Positions 1 through 8,303 of a stretch of 64,000 nucleotides of DNA are shown piece by piece. The notes beneath the pieces are model-generated. The model saw only the letters and a list, made by a program, of their open reading frames with translations. It was not told the DNA's origin and ran no database searches. The position numbers and the translations under genes are program-made. Position 1 is the first letter of the stretch. Each line of letters begins with the position of its first letter. The stretch is from Xanthobacter autotrophicus (GTDB taxonomy: Bacteria > Pseudomonadota > Alphaproteobacteria > Rhizobiales > Xanthobacteraceae): positions 62,001 to 126,000 of the forward strand of contig NZ_JAIVFN010000001.1 in assembly GCF_030015065.1 (NCBI RefSeq), read 5' to 3'.

Positions 1-309
1 CTCGTCGCTGGCACCGAACGCGCCGACGCGGATCAGCACGTCGCGGGGCGAGCCGAACTCCTGGATCTGCACGTCGCCCACATCGAGGTCGGTCAGATGC
101 TCGCGCAGGGCGCCGATGTCCGCTGCCGGCTGGCTGGTCTGCGCCTCGATGAGGGTGCCACCCCGGAAGTCGATGCCGAGATTGAAGCCCATGGTCGCGA
201 ACAGGAGCACGGCGACGAGGGACAGCACCGCCGAGAACGGGAACGTCCAGTGGCGCAGGCGCATGAAGTGGATGTTGGTCTGCGCCGGAATGTAGTCGAT
301 CAGGGGCAT
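1..309 (-). CDS. secF: Protein translocase subunit SecF, 5' part
   Basis: SecF works with SecD in the inner membrane and uses the proton motive force to help the SecYEG channel release exported proteins into the periplasm. The reading frame starts at the ATG at 309 and runs off the window edge, so only about 103 residues are visible. They show an N-terminal membrane segment (about residues 19-39) followed by the family motif GIDFRGGTLIE and the start of the periplasmic domain. It lies 13 bp after the secD stop codon in the same direction, the usual yajC-secD-secF order. The family identification is firm; the gene is cut only by the window boundary. Confidence 0.95.
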   Translation of the reverse strand, partial: MPLIDYIPAQTNIHFMRLRHWTFPFSAVLSLVAVLLFATMGFNLGIDFRGGTLIEAQTSQPAADIGALREHLTDLDVGDVQIQEFGSPRDVLIRVGAFGASDE

Positions 310-322
310 GTGCGGCGCACTT

Positions 323-1930
323 TCAAATGGGCAGCTTCGCTGGCCGCCGCCACTTCACCCAATAGGCGATCATCAGTCGCGTCAGGGTATAGGCGGTGAA
401 CATGGTGGTCAGAAGGCCGAGAATATAGGTGACGGCAAAGCCGCGCACCGGGCCTGAGCCACCCATGAGGAACAGGATCACGGCCGTGGCCAGCGCCGTG
501 ATGTTGGCGTCGAGGATGGTGCCCAGCGCGTTCACGAAGCCCTTGTCGATCGCCGAGATGGCGGAGCGGCCTTCCCGTGCCTCGTCGCGCATGCGCTCGA
601 AGATGACCACGTTCGAATCCACCGCCATGCCGATGGTGAGCACCACGCCGGCGATGCCCGGCAGGGTCAGCGTCGCGCCCAGCACCGATTGCAGCGAGAA
701 CATGAGGATGATGTGGACGACGAGCGCCACCAGCGCGAACAGGCCGAACAGGCCGTAGACGCCGATCATGAACACCGCCACGAGCCCGCCGGCCACATAG
801 GCGGCGGTCTTGCCGGCATTGATGGAATCGGCGCCGAGGCTCGGGCCCACCGTGCGCTCCTCCACCACCTTGAGCGGGGCGGGCAGCGCGCCGGCACGCA
901 GCAGGATGGCGAGGTCGTTGGCCTGCTGGACGGTGAAGGAGCCGGAGATCTGCCCGGAGCCGCCGAGGATGGGCTCGCGGATCACCGGCGCGGAGATCAC
1001 CTGGTTGTCGAGCACGATGGCGAAGGGCCGGCCCACCGCATCCTGCGTGGTGGCGGCGAAGCGACGGGCGCCATTGTTGTTGAAGCGGAAGGAGACGATG
1101 GGCTCGCGGGAGTTCTGGTCGAAGCCCGGCTGGGCATCCACGAGATCCTCACCGGACACGCGCACCTGCTTCTCGACGAGGTAGGGCTGGCCGTCCTGGC
1201 CCTGCAGCACCTCCGATTCCGGCGGCGGGCGGCCTTCCAGCGCCTGCTGCGGCGACATGGACTGATCGACCATGCGGAAGGAGAGCTTGGCGGTCTGGCC
1301 GAGCAGGTTCTTCAGCCGCTGGGGGTCCTGAAGGCCGGGCACCTGGACCAGGATGCGGTCGATGCCCTGGCGCTGGATGTTGGGCTCCACCGTGCCGAGC
1401 TGGTCGATACGCCGGCGGATGATCTCGATGGACTGGTCGACGGCCGAGCGCATGCGGGCGGTAAGCCCGGCATCGGTGAGTTGCACGGTCACGGCGCCGT
1501 CGGAGCCGGAGGAGACCAGAAGGTCCATCTCGCCGGAGGAATTGCCGAACAGCGCGTTGGTCACCGGCGCCGCCAGCTTGCGCAGCTCGGTGACCGCCTT
1601 CTGGGTGTCGGCGGCATCGCGCAGGCGCAGGCTCACCGTGGTGTCGCGCACGGCGAGGTTGGAATAGCCGATTTTCTGGTCGCGCAGGACGCGGCGCACC
1701 TCGTCGCGCACCTGTTCCGTGCGCTCCTTGCGCAGCGCCGCGCCGTCCACCTCGAGCAGGATGTGCGAGCCGCCCTGAAGGTCGAGCCCCAGCGTCACGC
1801 GGCTGGAGGCCAGCCAGGTGGGCAGATATGCCAGCGCGCTCTGGGGCAGGACGTTCGGCAACGCGAACAGCAGTCCCACGGCGATGGTGAGGAGAATCGC
1901 CGTGGTCTTGAGGCGGGAGAAATGCAGCAT
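323..1930 (-). CDS. secD: Protein translocase subunit SecD
   Basis: SecD is the larger partner of SecF in the proton-driven accessory complex of the Sec translocon. The 535-residue protein has one N-terminal membrane segment (about 9-29), the signature GLDLQGG at 48-54, a large periplasmic domain (about 60-370) and five further membrane segments clustered at about 375-530, the standard RND-like layout. Length fits the alphaproteobacterial family. It follows yajC by 37 bp and precedes secF by 13 bp, so the three genes very probably form one transcript. The ribosome-binding site before the ATG is weak, which suggests partial dependence on translation of yajC. Confidence 0.97.
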   Translation of the reverse strand: MLHFSRLKTTAILLTIAVGLLFALPNVLPQSALAYLPTWLASSRVTLGLDLQGGSHILLEVDGAALRKERTEQVRDEVRRVLRDQKIGYSNLAVRDTTVSLRLRDAADTQKAVTELRKLAAPVTNALFGNSSGEMDLLVSSGSDGAVTVQLTDAGLTARMRSAVDQSIEIIRRRIDQLGTVEPNIQRQGIDRILVQVPGLQDPQRLKNLLGQTAKLSFRMVDQSMSPQQALEGRPPPESEVLQGQDGQPYLVEKQVRVSGEDLVDAQPGFDQNSREPIVSFRFNNNGARRFAATTQDAVGRPFAIVLDNQVISAPVIREPILGGSGQISGSFTVQQANDLAILLRAGALPAPLKVVEERTVGPSLGADSINAGKTAAYVAGGLVAVFMIGVYGLFGLFALVALVVHIILMFSLQSVLGATLTLPGIAGVVLTIGMAVDSNVVIFERMRDEAREGRSAISAIDKGFVNALGTILDANITALATAVILFLMGGSGPVRGFAVTYILGLLTTMFTAYTLTRLMIAYWVKWRRPAKLPI

Positions 1931-1967
1931 GTCGCGCGCTTATCTCAAAAAGGAATCGGGCGGCAGC

Positions 1968-2315
1968 TCAGGCCGCGGGCGCTTCGTCCTTGGCCGGCTC
2001 GCCCTTGGCGCGGACGGTGGCGATCTGGGTGCGCAGCTGCCGGACGCGGACATTGTCGGCGATCTGCAGCTCGATCTCGTTCTCGTCCACCACCTTGGTC
2101 ACCTTGCCGACGAGGCCGCCGGCAGTGACGATGACGTCGCCGCGGCGCAGGGCGCCGACCATTTCCTGGTGGGCCTTGGCACGCTTCTGCTGCGGCCGCA
2201 GGATCAGGAAATACATCACCACGAAGATCAGCAGGAACGGAGCAAGCTGAATGAGCATGTCGGCCCCGCCGCCGGCTCCCGTGGCGCCTTGGGCGAAAGC
2301 GGGCGTAATGAACAT
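1968..2315 (-). CDS. yajC: Preprotein translocase subunit YajC
   Basis: YajC is a small single-span membrane protein that associates with SecDF. The 115-residue product has a short N-terminal region, one strong hydrophobic segment around residues 21-42 with the typical FLILRPQQKR sequence at its cytoplasmic end, and a basic, charged C-terminal domain of the family (VTAGGLVGKVTKV). A GAGG Shine-Dalgarno element lies about 6 bases before the ATG. It is the first gene of the yajC-secD-secF set. The opposite-strand pncC gene starts 181 bp away, so the promoter for the translocase genes must lie between them. Confidence 0.95.
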   Translation of the reverse strand: MFITPAFAQGATGAGGGADMLIQLAPFLLIFVVMYFLILRPQQKRAKAHQEMVGALRRGDVIVTAGGLVGKVTKVVDENEIELQIADNVRVRQLRTQIATVRAKGEPAKDEAPAA

Positions 2316-2496
2316 TTGCGTCCTCGTTCGGTCGGTGGTGGGAATCCCTGCCGCGCCGGGGTTCGGCGGGGCGGCGGGACTATAGCGGCCGGCCCGTCGA
2401 ATGCAAACGAAGGGGCCCCGCGATCACGGATCTGTTGAAAAGGCCGGGTTTGCGCGGTGGCCGCGCGCCGGCAGGCGGGAACAGGGAGGTCGATGC

Positions 2497-2988
2497 GTGA
2501 ACGACGAAACCTATGCGCGCGCCGTCGCGGTGCTGGAGGCGTTCCGCGCCCGCGGCCAGACCCTCGCCACGGCGGAATCGTGCACCGGCGGCCTCGTGGC
2601 GGGCGCCCTGACCGAGGTGCCCGGTTCCTCCGACGTGGTGGACCGGGGGTTCGTGACCTATTCCAACGCCGCCAAGATGGCGATGCTCGGCGTGCCCGAG
2701 GCGACCCTCGCGGCCCATGGCGCGGTGAGCGAGGCGACGGCCCGCGCCATGGCGGTGGGCGCGCTGAACGCGGCGGGCGTCGATGCGGCGGTGGCCATCA
2801 CCGGCATTGCCGGGCCGGGCGGCGGCTCGGCGGAAAAGCCGGTGGGCCTCGTCCATTTCGCCTGCGCCCGCAGGGATGGCACGGTGGAGCACCGGGAGAA
2901 GCGCTTCGGCGATCCCGGCCGCACCGAGATCCGCCGGCTCGCGGTGCTGGAGGCGCTGGACCTGCTCGCCCGCGCCGCCGCCCCCTGA
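2497..2988 (+). CDS. pncC: CinA-family nicotinamide-nucleotide amidohydrolase
   Basis: Members of this family deamidate nicotinamide mononucleotide to nicotinic acid mononucleotide in NAD recycling; the domain is also the C-terminal half of CinA. The 163-residue protein is the stand-alone form, close in length to E. coli PncC. It carries the family signature TAESCTGG at about 25-32 and the motif GIAGPGGGSAEKPVG. I chose the GTG at 2497 because GGGAGG lies 7 bases before it; a longer in-frame reading from 2401 has no ribosome site. The gene is convergent with recQ, with only 6 bp between the two stop codons. Confidence 0.9.
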   Translation: MNDETYARAVAVLEAFRARGQTLATAESCTGGLVAGALTEVPGSSDVVDRGFVTYSNAAKMAMLGVPEATLAAHGAVSEATARAMAVGALNAAGVDAAVAITGIAGPGGGSAEKPVGLVHFACARRDGTVEHREKRFGDPGRTEIRRLAVLEALDLLARAAAP

Positions 2989-2994
2989 GCAGCC

Positions 2995-4818
2995 TCACCC
3001 CTCCTTGATCACCTCAAGGAAATGCGGGCCGTAGCGCTCCAGCTTGGCCTCGCCGACGCCGGAGACATCCCCGAGCCCCGTGAGCGAGCGGGGGCGGACC
3101 CGCACCATCTCCAGCAGCGTCGTGTCATGGAAGATCACATAGGGCGGCACGCCCTGGGCGCGCGCGATCTCCAGGCGCAGCCCCTTGAGTTTGCGAAACA
3201 GGGCCTCGTCGGCGGGATCGGACAGGACCGGCCCCGGCCCCCGCGCTCCGCCGGTGGTCCGGGCCGGACGGGCGCGGGCCTCCGCCTTCAGCTCCACTTT
3301 CTCGGCGCCGCGCAGCACGGCACGGCATTTCTCGGTGAGGCCGAGACTTCCATGGCCCTCCACATCCACCCACAGATGACCCATGGCCACCAGCTGGCGG
3401 ACGATGGCGCGCCACTCGTCCCGTGAAAAATCCTTGCCGATGCCGAAGGTGGAGAGCTTGTCGTGGCCGAATTTCAGCACCTTCTCGTTGGCGTCGCCGC
3501 GCAGCACGTCGATGACATGCCCGGCGCCGAAGCGCTCGCCGGTACGGTAGACGCAGGAGAGCAGCTTCTGGGCCGCCTCGGTGCCATCGAAGGTGCGCGG
3601 GGGCGAGAGGCAGGTGTCGCAATTGCCGCAGGGCTCATCGAGGTCCTCCTCGAAATATTTCAGCAGCACCTGACGGCGGCAACTCGCGGTCTCGCACAGG
3701 CCCAGCAGCGCATCGAGCTTGCCGCGCTCCACGCGCTTCCTCGCCTCCGGCACGTCGGAGGATTCCACGAACTGGATCAGCTTCGCCACGTCCTCCACCC
3801 CATAAAGGAGCAGGGCCTCGGACGGCAGGCCGTCGCGCCCGGCGCGGCCGGTCTCCTGGTAATAGGCCTCGATGCTCTTGGGCAGGTCGAGATGGACCAC
3901 GAAGCGCACGTCCGGCTTGTCGATGCCCATGCCGAAGGCGACGGTGGCCACCATCACCACCCCCTCCTCCTTCAGGAAGCGATCCTGGTGGCGGGCGCGG
4001 GTGTCGGCGTCGAGGCCGGCATGGTAGGGCAGCGCGGTGCGCCCCTCGGTGGATAGGATCTCGGCGGTCGCTTCCACCTTCGCGCGGCTCATGCAATAGA
4101 CGATGCCCGCCTCGTCCGCGTGGTCGTCGAGGAAGGCGCGCAGCTGCGCCCGCGGGTTGGACTTGGGTACGATGCGGTAGCGGATGTTCGGCCGGTCGAA
4201 GGAGGAGAGGAAGACCCGCCCATCCTCCAGGGCCAGCCGTTCCATGATCTCGCGGCGGGTCGGGCCATCCGCCGTGGCGGTGAGGGCGAGGCGCGGCACG
4301 CCAGGGAAACGTTCGTGCAGGATCGTGAGCTGGCGGTATTCGGGCCGGAAATCGTGCCCCCACTGGGAGACGCAATGCGCCTCGTCGATGGCGAAGAGGG
4401 AGAGGTGCGCGCCGTCCAGCAGGGTAAGGAAGCTGTCGGTCAGAAGCCGTTCGGGCGCCACGTAGAGCAAATCGAGCTCGCCCATGGCGAGCGCCCGCTC
4501 CACCTGCCGCGCCTCGCCGGGGGCCAGCGACGAATTGAGCATGGCCGCCTTGACCCCCAGCTGGCGCAGGGCCTGCACCTGGTCGTGCATGAGCGCGATG
4601 AGGGGGGAGACGACGATGGCGGTGCCCGGACGCACCAGCGCCGGCACCTGGTAGCACAGGGACTTGCCGCCGCCGGTGGGCATCAGCACCAGGGCATCGC
4701 CCCCTGCCGCCACATGCTCGACGATTTCTTTCTGCCGCCCGCGGAACGCGTCGTAGCCGAAGACGTGACGCAGGACGTGAAGGGGGTCGGAATCAGGGGC
4801 GGCGTTCAAGGCAGGCAT
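2995..4818 (-). CDS. recQ: ATP-dependent DNA helicase RecQ
   Basis: RecQ is a 3'-5' DNA helicase acting in recombination and replication-fork repair. The 607-residue protein shows Walker A MPTGGGKS (about 46-53), the DEAH box with the RecQ-specific aromatic loop [15 protein letters not shown] (about 145-160), motif VI with [10 protein letters not shown], then the zinc-binding four-cysteine region (CETASC ... CGNCDTC), the winged-helix RQC domain and a C-terminal HRDC domain ending at the last residue. All parts of the full-length bacterial family are present. It is convergent with pncC; upstream lies an FmdB-type gene in the same orientation, 154 bp away. Confidence 0.97.
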   Translation of the reverse strand: MPALNAAPDSDPLHVLRHVFGYDAFRGRQKEIVEHVAAGGDALVLMPTGGGKSLCYQVPALVRPGTAIVVSPLIALMHDQVQALRQLGVKAAMLNSSLAPGEARQVERALAMGELDLLYVAPERLLTDSFLTLLDGAHLSLFAIDEAHCVSQWGHDFRPEYRQLTILHERFPGVPRLALTATADGPTRREIMERLALEDGRVFLSSFDRPNIRYRIVPKSNPRAQLRAFLDDHADEAGIVYCMSRAKVEATAEILSTEGRTALPYHAGLDADTRARHQDRFLKEEGVVMVATVAFGMGIDKPDVRFVVHLDLPKSIEAYYQETGRAGRDGLPSEALLLYGVEDVAKLIQFVESSDVPEARKRVERGKLDALLGLCETASCRRQVLLKYFEEDLDEPCGNCDTCLSPPRTFDGTEAAQKLLSCVYRTGERFGAGHVIDVLRGDANEKVLKFGHDKLSTFGIGKDFSRDEWRAIVRQLVAMGHLWVDVEGHGSLGLTEKCRAVLRGAEKVELKAEARARPARTTGGARGPGPVLSDPADEALFRKLKGLRLEIARAQGVPPYVIFHDTTLLEMVRVRPRSLTGLGDVSGVGEAKLERYGPHFLEVIKEG

Positions 4819-4972
4819 GGCGCCTTATAGACCCGTCGGCGGGACGGGCAATGCGGTCAGCGGCGGCACCGGCCATGGATTGGGGCGCTGACGCGGGGAG
4901 CGACGGGAGGGGAGCGGTGGGCGAGCCCGCCGCCTCCCCGAACGCGAACGAGGGTGGCCCCGGATGCGCGAT

Positions 4973-5200
4973 CTATCGCTTTCGCCCCGGCGTGCTGAAA
5001 TTGCTGGTGTGGCCTTCGCGCGATGCCTGGGCCCGCCACACCTTGGCAGCCGCCGCGAGCTTCGCCTCTGGCGCGATGCGGCCGATCATCTGCTCCATCT
5101 TCTGGCCGCCGCAGGACGGGCACACCGGCGTTTCCGACGCGCCGACCAGCAGTTCGCAATCCTTGTCGCACTCGGGACAATGAAAGTTGTAGAGCGGCAC
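4973..5200 (-). CDS. FmdB-type zinc-ribbon protein
   Basis: This 75-residue protein belongs to the FmdB family of small zinc ribbons, first named as putative regulators of formamidase; the molecular role is not settled. Two CxxC pairs (C8/C11 and C27/C30) build the ribbon at the N terminus, and the rest is a charged tail rich in Ala, Lys and Arg. The GTG start at 5200 is set by GGAGG 7 bases upstream and gives the family-typical N terminus VPLYNFHCPEC. It is downstream of, and co-directional with, the TrpC-like gene (156 bp gap). That pairing is unusual and could mean a shared function. Confidence 0.85.
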   Translation of the reverse strand: MPLYNFHCPECDKDCELLVGASETPVCPSCGGQKMEQMIGRIAPEAKLAAAAKVWRAQASREGHTSNFSTPGRKR

Positions 5201-5356
5201 CGTCGAACCTCCGTTCCAGCCACACTGACGCCCCGCGCGGCGCCCGCAAATCTTTGATCTGCAAAGCGTTCGCGCACCGGATGCGCCGTGGCGCGCCGCT
5301 CCGTCGTCGCCCGGAGCGGCGCGCCCTGACATTTCGCAAGCAGGAAGCGGGCCAGA

Positions 5357-6181
5357 TCAGTCCGCGACTTCGGTCTCGATGCCGAGCACCTGTTCCAGGA
5401 CGCCGGCCGGGTCCTCGTCCTTCATCAGGGCGGTGCCGATGAGCAGGGCCTTCGCCCCCACGGCGCCGAGCCGGTCGCGGTCGGCGGCGGTGCCGAGGCC
5501 GCCTTCCGCCACCACCAACACCTTCTCCGGCGGGATCAGCGGGATCAGCGCCTCGCAGGTGCCGGGCTTGAGCTCGAAGGTATGTATGTCGCGGTTGGTC
5601 ACGCAGATGAAGTCGGCGCCCGCGGCCAGCGCCGCCTCCACCTCCTCCGGGGTGTGGACCTGCACCAGCGGGTCCATGGCCACGGAGGCCGCACGCTCGC
5701 GGAACTCGGCCAGCTGCGGGCCCAGCAGGGCGGCGGACAGCATCACCGCGTCGGCCCCGGACAGGCGGGCCTCGATGATCTGGTACAGGTCGAAGATGAT
5801 GTCCTGCGCCAGGAGCGGAATGCCCACCGCGCCGCGCACGGTGGCGAGGTCCGAATAGGAGCCGCGGAAGGCCTGCCGCTCCACCGCCACCGACAGCGCC
5901 GCCGCCCCCACCGCCTCGAAATCCTCGGCCAGCGGCTTGTAGGGCACCATGGTGCGGAACGAAGGATCAAACGGCGAGCCGCCCTTCAGCTCGGCGATGA
6001 CGGCGGGCGCGCCGCCCGCCTTGAAGGCGGCCGCGAGCGCGCCGTGGAAGCCACGGGTCATGGGCATGTCGCCGACCTTGCCCTGGATCTGGCCGAGGGA
6101 GCGGCGCGCCTTGGCCTTGGCGAGCTGGTCCCGGCGCTGGACGATGAACGGCTTGAGCAGGCTTTGGTCTGGCAAGATCAT
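5357..6181 (-). CDS. TrpC-like barrel protein lacking catalytic residues
   Basis: By overall sequence this is an indole-3-glycerol-phosphate synthase fold: 274 residues, conserved barrel strands AVIAELK, LLAQDIIFDLYQ, GADFICVTNRD and LLIGTALM. When lined up by eye with E. coli and Sulfolobus enzymes, E64, K66 and E226 are kept. The general acid lysine is Gln (Q126), the catalytic base Glu is Gln (Q174), the active-site Asn is Thr (T195), the phosphate-side Ser is Gly (G227), and the SPSKG loop reads SPFDP. I infer it does not make indoleglycerol phosphate. It sits apart from any trp gene, beside an fmdB gene and opposite a Rieske ferredoxin. An automatic annotation would call it TrpC. Confidence 0.8.
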   Translation of the reverse strand: MILPDQSLLKPFIVQRRDQLAKAKARRSLGQIQGKVGDMPMTRGFHGALAAAFKAGGAPAVIAELKGGSPFDPSFRTMVPYKPLAEDFEAVGAAALSVAVERQAFRGSYSDLATVRGAVGIPLLAQDIIFDLYQIIEARLSGADAVMLSAALLGPQLAEFRERAASVAMDPLVQVHTPEEVEAALAAGADFICVTNRDIHTFELKPGTCEALIPLIPPEKVLVVAEGGLGTAADRDRLGAVGAKALLIGTALMKDEDPAGVLEQVLGIETEVAD

Positions 6182-6480
6182 GAACGAACGTCCGTCTCAA
6201 ATGGGGCGCCGGAAGCCGACAGGCCGCCCCGGCGCGAAAAATGCCCCCCAAGCCTCACAGATTTCGCCGCGTTTCGCCACCACCGTGGCGCGGGTGCGGT
6301 GCGGTTTCCTCTTTCCACGGGCGGCGCAAGGAGCGATCATGAACATTATTCCATCGGTTCCGGTCTCTTCGACCGGTGCCGAAGGGGTTTCGCTCAGGCG
6401 CCGCGCGGGCTTGCACCAAAGGCGGATGGGAGAGGCCCCTGCGCTGCTGGCCCTTTTCTTCGCCCGAGAGATTTTTCGAG
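6182..6480. promoter_or_regulatory. Divergent control region between TrpC-like and Rieske genes
   Basis: This 299-bp gap separates two divergently read genes and must hold both promoters. It contains an inverted repeat CCGGT-N7-ACCGG at 6360-6376 and a strong Shine-Dalgarno sequence (AAGGAG, about 6328-6333) in front of an ATG at 6339 that opens a 69-codon frame running into the Rieske gene. No clear sigma-70 boxes were recognised by eye. Confidence 0.4.
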
Positions 6481-6813
6481 ATGTTCACCCGCGTCTGCAA
6501 AGCCGAAACCGTGCCCGAAGGCGGCATGCGGCTCGTCATCGCCGATAGTCACCTGATCGTCCTGGCCTGGCCCGACAATGGGGAAATCAAGGCGTTCCAG
6601 GGCGTGTGCCCGCATTCCAACACGCCGCTGAACGAAGCGGAGTTCGACGGCACCATCATCACCTGCCCGCTCCATTTCTGGACCTGGGACCTCAACAGCG
6701 GTGACCCCGTCGAGCCCAAGGAGAGCCCGCTCGCGCAGTATCCGGTGAAGATCGAGGACGGCATCGTCTATATCGACACCGAGGGCGTCACGCCCCTGTT
6801 CGCGGCCCCCTGA
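6481..6813 (+). CDS. Rieske-type [2Fe-2S] ferredoxin
   Basis: A 110-residue soluble Rieske ferredoxin. The cluster ligands are C43-x-H45 and C62-x-x-H65 (CPH and CPLH), the spacing seen in the ferredoxin components of toluene 4-monooxygenase and alkene monooxygenase (TmoC/XamoC), and the C-terminal LAQYPVKIEDG region resembles TmoC. Such proteins pass electrons from an NADH reductase to a diiron hydroxylase, but no hydroxylase or reductase gene is nearby. The ATG at 6481 has only a poor ribosome site (GAGAG). A leader frame with a strong site overlaps its start. The SDR-like gene follows in the same direction after 127 bp. Confidence 0.88.
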   Translation: MFTRVCKAETVPEGGMRLVIADSHLIVLAWPDNGEIKAFQGVCPHSNTPLNEAEFDGTIITCPLHFWTWDLNSGDPVEPKESPLAQYPVKIEDGIVYIDTEGVTPLFAAP

Positions 6814-6940
6814 GCCCCGGCGGCCCGGCCGGATGTAACCGCCGGGCCGGCCTGTGCCCGTACCCCGATGGATTGAGTGGCCGCCCTTCGGCCCGGAGCG
6901 CCCCGCTCCGGGCGGCTCGGCCGCAAGCCGGAGTTTGCCC

Positions 6941-7636
6941 GTGACACAAGAAACCGCCGTCATCGTCGGCGCCGGCAAGGGCCTCAGCGCGGCCCTCGCC
7001 CGCCGTCTCGCCAAGGAGGGCTTCCGCGTGGCCCTCGTCGCCCGCGACGTGGAGAAGCTCGCCGCCCTCGCGGCGGAGACCGGTGGCGTCGCCATCTCCG
7101 CCGACGCCCAGAGCCCGCAGGCCGTCGAGGCCATGTTCGCCGAGGTGGACCGCACCCTCGGCACCCCCGACCTCGTGGTCTTCAACGCGGCCATGCGCTA
7201 TCGCGGCCCCATCGAGGTGCTTGATCCGGCGGACGTCATGGACACCTACGCGGTGGGCGCCTTCGCCGGCTTCCTCACGGCGCAGGCGGCGGCGCGGCGG
7301 ATGCTCCAGCGCGGCTCCGGCTCCCTCTTCTTCACCGGGGCCACGGCCAGCGTGAAGGCCATGCCCCATTCGGTGCCGTTCGCCATGGCCAAGTTCGCGC
7401 TGCGCGCCCTCGCGCAGGGGCTGGCCCGCGAGCTTGGGCCGCGCGGCATCCATGTGGCCCACTTCGTCATCGACGGCGGCATCGCCTCGTCCTGGGCGAC
7501 GGAGGGCGAAAGCGGCCCGCCGGACAAGTGGCTGGATCCCGCCGCCATCGCGGAGACCTATCTCGCCGTGCATCGCCAGCACCGCTCCGCCTGGACCGCC
7601 GAGATGGAACTGCGGCCCTGGGTCGAGAAGTTCTGA
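6941..7636 (+). CDS. Short-chain dehydrogenase-fold protein, Tyr replaced by Phe
   Basis: A 231-residue Rossmann-fold protein of the SDR superfamily. The N-terminal nucleotide motif is GAGKGLS (10-16), with Ser where the last glycine is usual; the catalytic Tyr-x-x-x-Lys reads F147-A-M-A-K151, and the structural NAG reads NAA. Lys151 and a Ser at 137 remain. Related rhizobial proteins with the same Phe are known to me as glucose-dehydrogenase-like annotations, without assigned reaction. The missing Tyr makes ordinary carbonyl reduction doubtful. The GTG start at 6941 follows CCGGAG by about 7 bases. It may be co-transcribed with the Rieske gene. Confidence 0.82.
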   Translation: MTQETAVIVGAGKGLSAALARRLAKEGFRVALVARDVEKLAALAAETGGVAISADAQSPQAVEAMFAEVDRTLGTPDLVVFNAAMRYRGPIEVLDPADVMDTYAVGAFAGFLTAQAAARRMLQRGSGSLFFTGATASVKAMPHSVPFAMAKFALRALAQGLARELGPRGIHVAHFVIDGGIASSWATEGESGPPDKWLDPAAIAETYLAVHRQHRSAWTAEMELRPWVEKF

Positions 7637-7842
7637 TCGGAGCACCGTCGCGGCGCCCCCTGCGAGCGTTGTGGGCCGCCTGTGGGCGTGCCATCTTGCC
7701 CCTCTTGCGGGAGATCCTGGACAGGCCGACGCATCCGGGGCTCTTTCGCACATGCGCCATATGGGCGCGGCCGGACACGGACGGGCACCGCTCGTCCGAT
7801 CCGGCTTGAAACGGGAGGGGACACCAAGATGGGAGGGGATAC

Positions 7843-8130
7843 TTGCCGCATTCCATGGTGAACGGACGCCAGATCAAGGCCGCGCGGGCCCTGCTCGGCT
7901 GGTCCCGCAACGAGCTGGCGGACCGCACCGGTGTCACCGCGCCGACCGTGAAGGTGGTGGAGAAGGATTCGGGCGTGCTGGAATCGCTCGCCTCCACGCG
8001 TGCCCGCCTGTGTCATGTGCTCGAGGAGGAAGGCGTGGCCTTCCTCAATGGCGGCGCCATGGGCGTGCAACTCGTGCCGAAGGACGAGGGCCTGCGCACC
8101 GAAGATCTCAACGCCTCCAACGACGATTGA
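7843..8130 (+). CDS. Small XRE-like helix-turn-helix regulator
   Basis: A 95-residue DNA-binding protein with an XRE/Cro-type helix-turn-helix around residues 21-40 (NELADRTGVTAPTVKVVE). The remainder matches the short alphaproteobacterial regulator family that ends with an EEEGVAFL segment. Two starts compete: a TTG at 7843 placed about 5 bases behind GGGAGGGG, and an ATG at 7855 that is too far from it. I favour the TTG. The 206 bp before it separate it from the SDR-like gene and could hold its own promoter. The target is unknown; its position makes the TrpC-like/Rieske/SDR cluster a candidate. Confidence 0.75.
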   Translation: MPHSMVNGRQIKAARALLGWSRNELADRTGVTAPTVKVVEKDSGVLESLASTRARLCHVLEEEGVAFLNGGAMGVQLVPKDEGLRTEDLNASNDD

Positions 8131-8138
8131 CGCAAACC

Positions 8139-8231
8139 ATGATCCTGCACCAATTCGCCGCCCGGCACTGGATCGTCGTCGCCATCATCCTGGTCATCGC
8201 GACGCTCGCCTATCTCGGCAGCTGGTCCTGA
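8139..8231 (+). CDS. Possible 30-residue single-span membrane peptide
   Basis: An ATG 8 bp after the stop codon of the HTH regulator opens a 30-codon frame encoding one hydrophobic helix (about residues 11-27, WIVVAIILVIATLAYLG) with a positively charged N-terminal side (ARHW) and a short polar end. No good ribosome site is visible, so it may rely on coupling to the gene before it. Membrane peptides of this size are real in bacteria but are easily mimicked by chance. I report it as plausible, not certain. Confidence 0.4.
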   Translation: MILHQFAARHWIVVAIILVIATLAYLGSWS

Positions 8232-8303
8232 TCGAGGGGGCGCCGGGACCTCCGCTCCCGGCGCCCCCGGTCTTGCCTCACCTGCTTGCCTCGCTTGCTT
8301 GCC

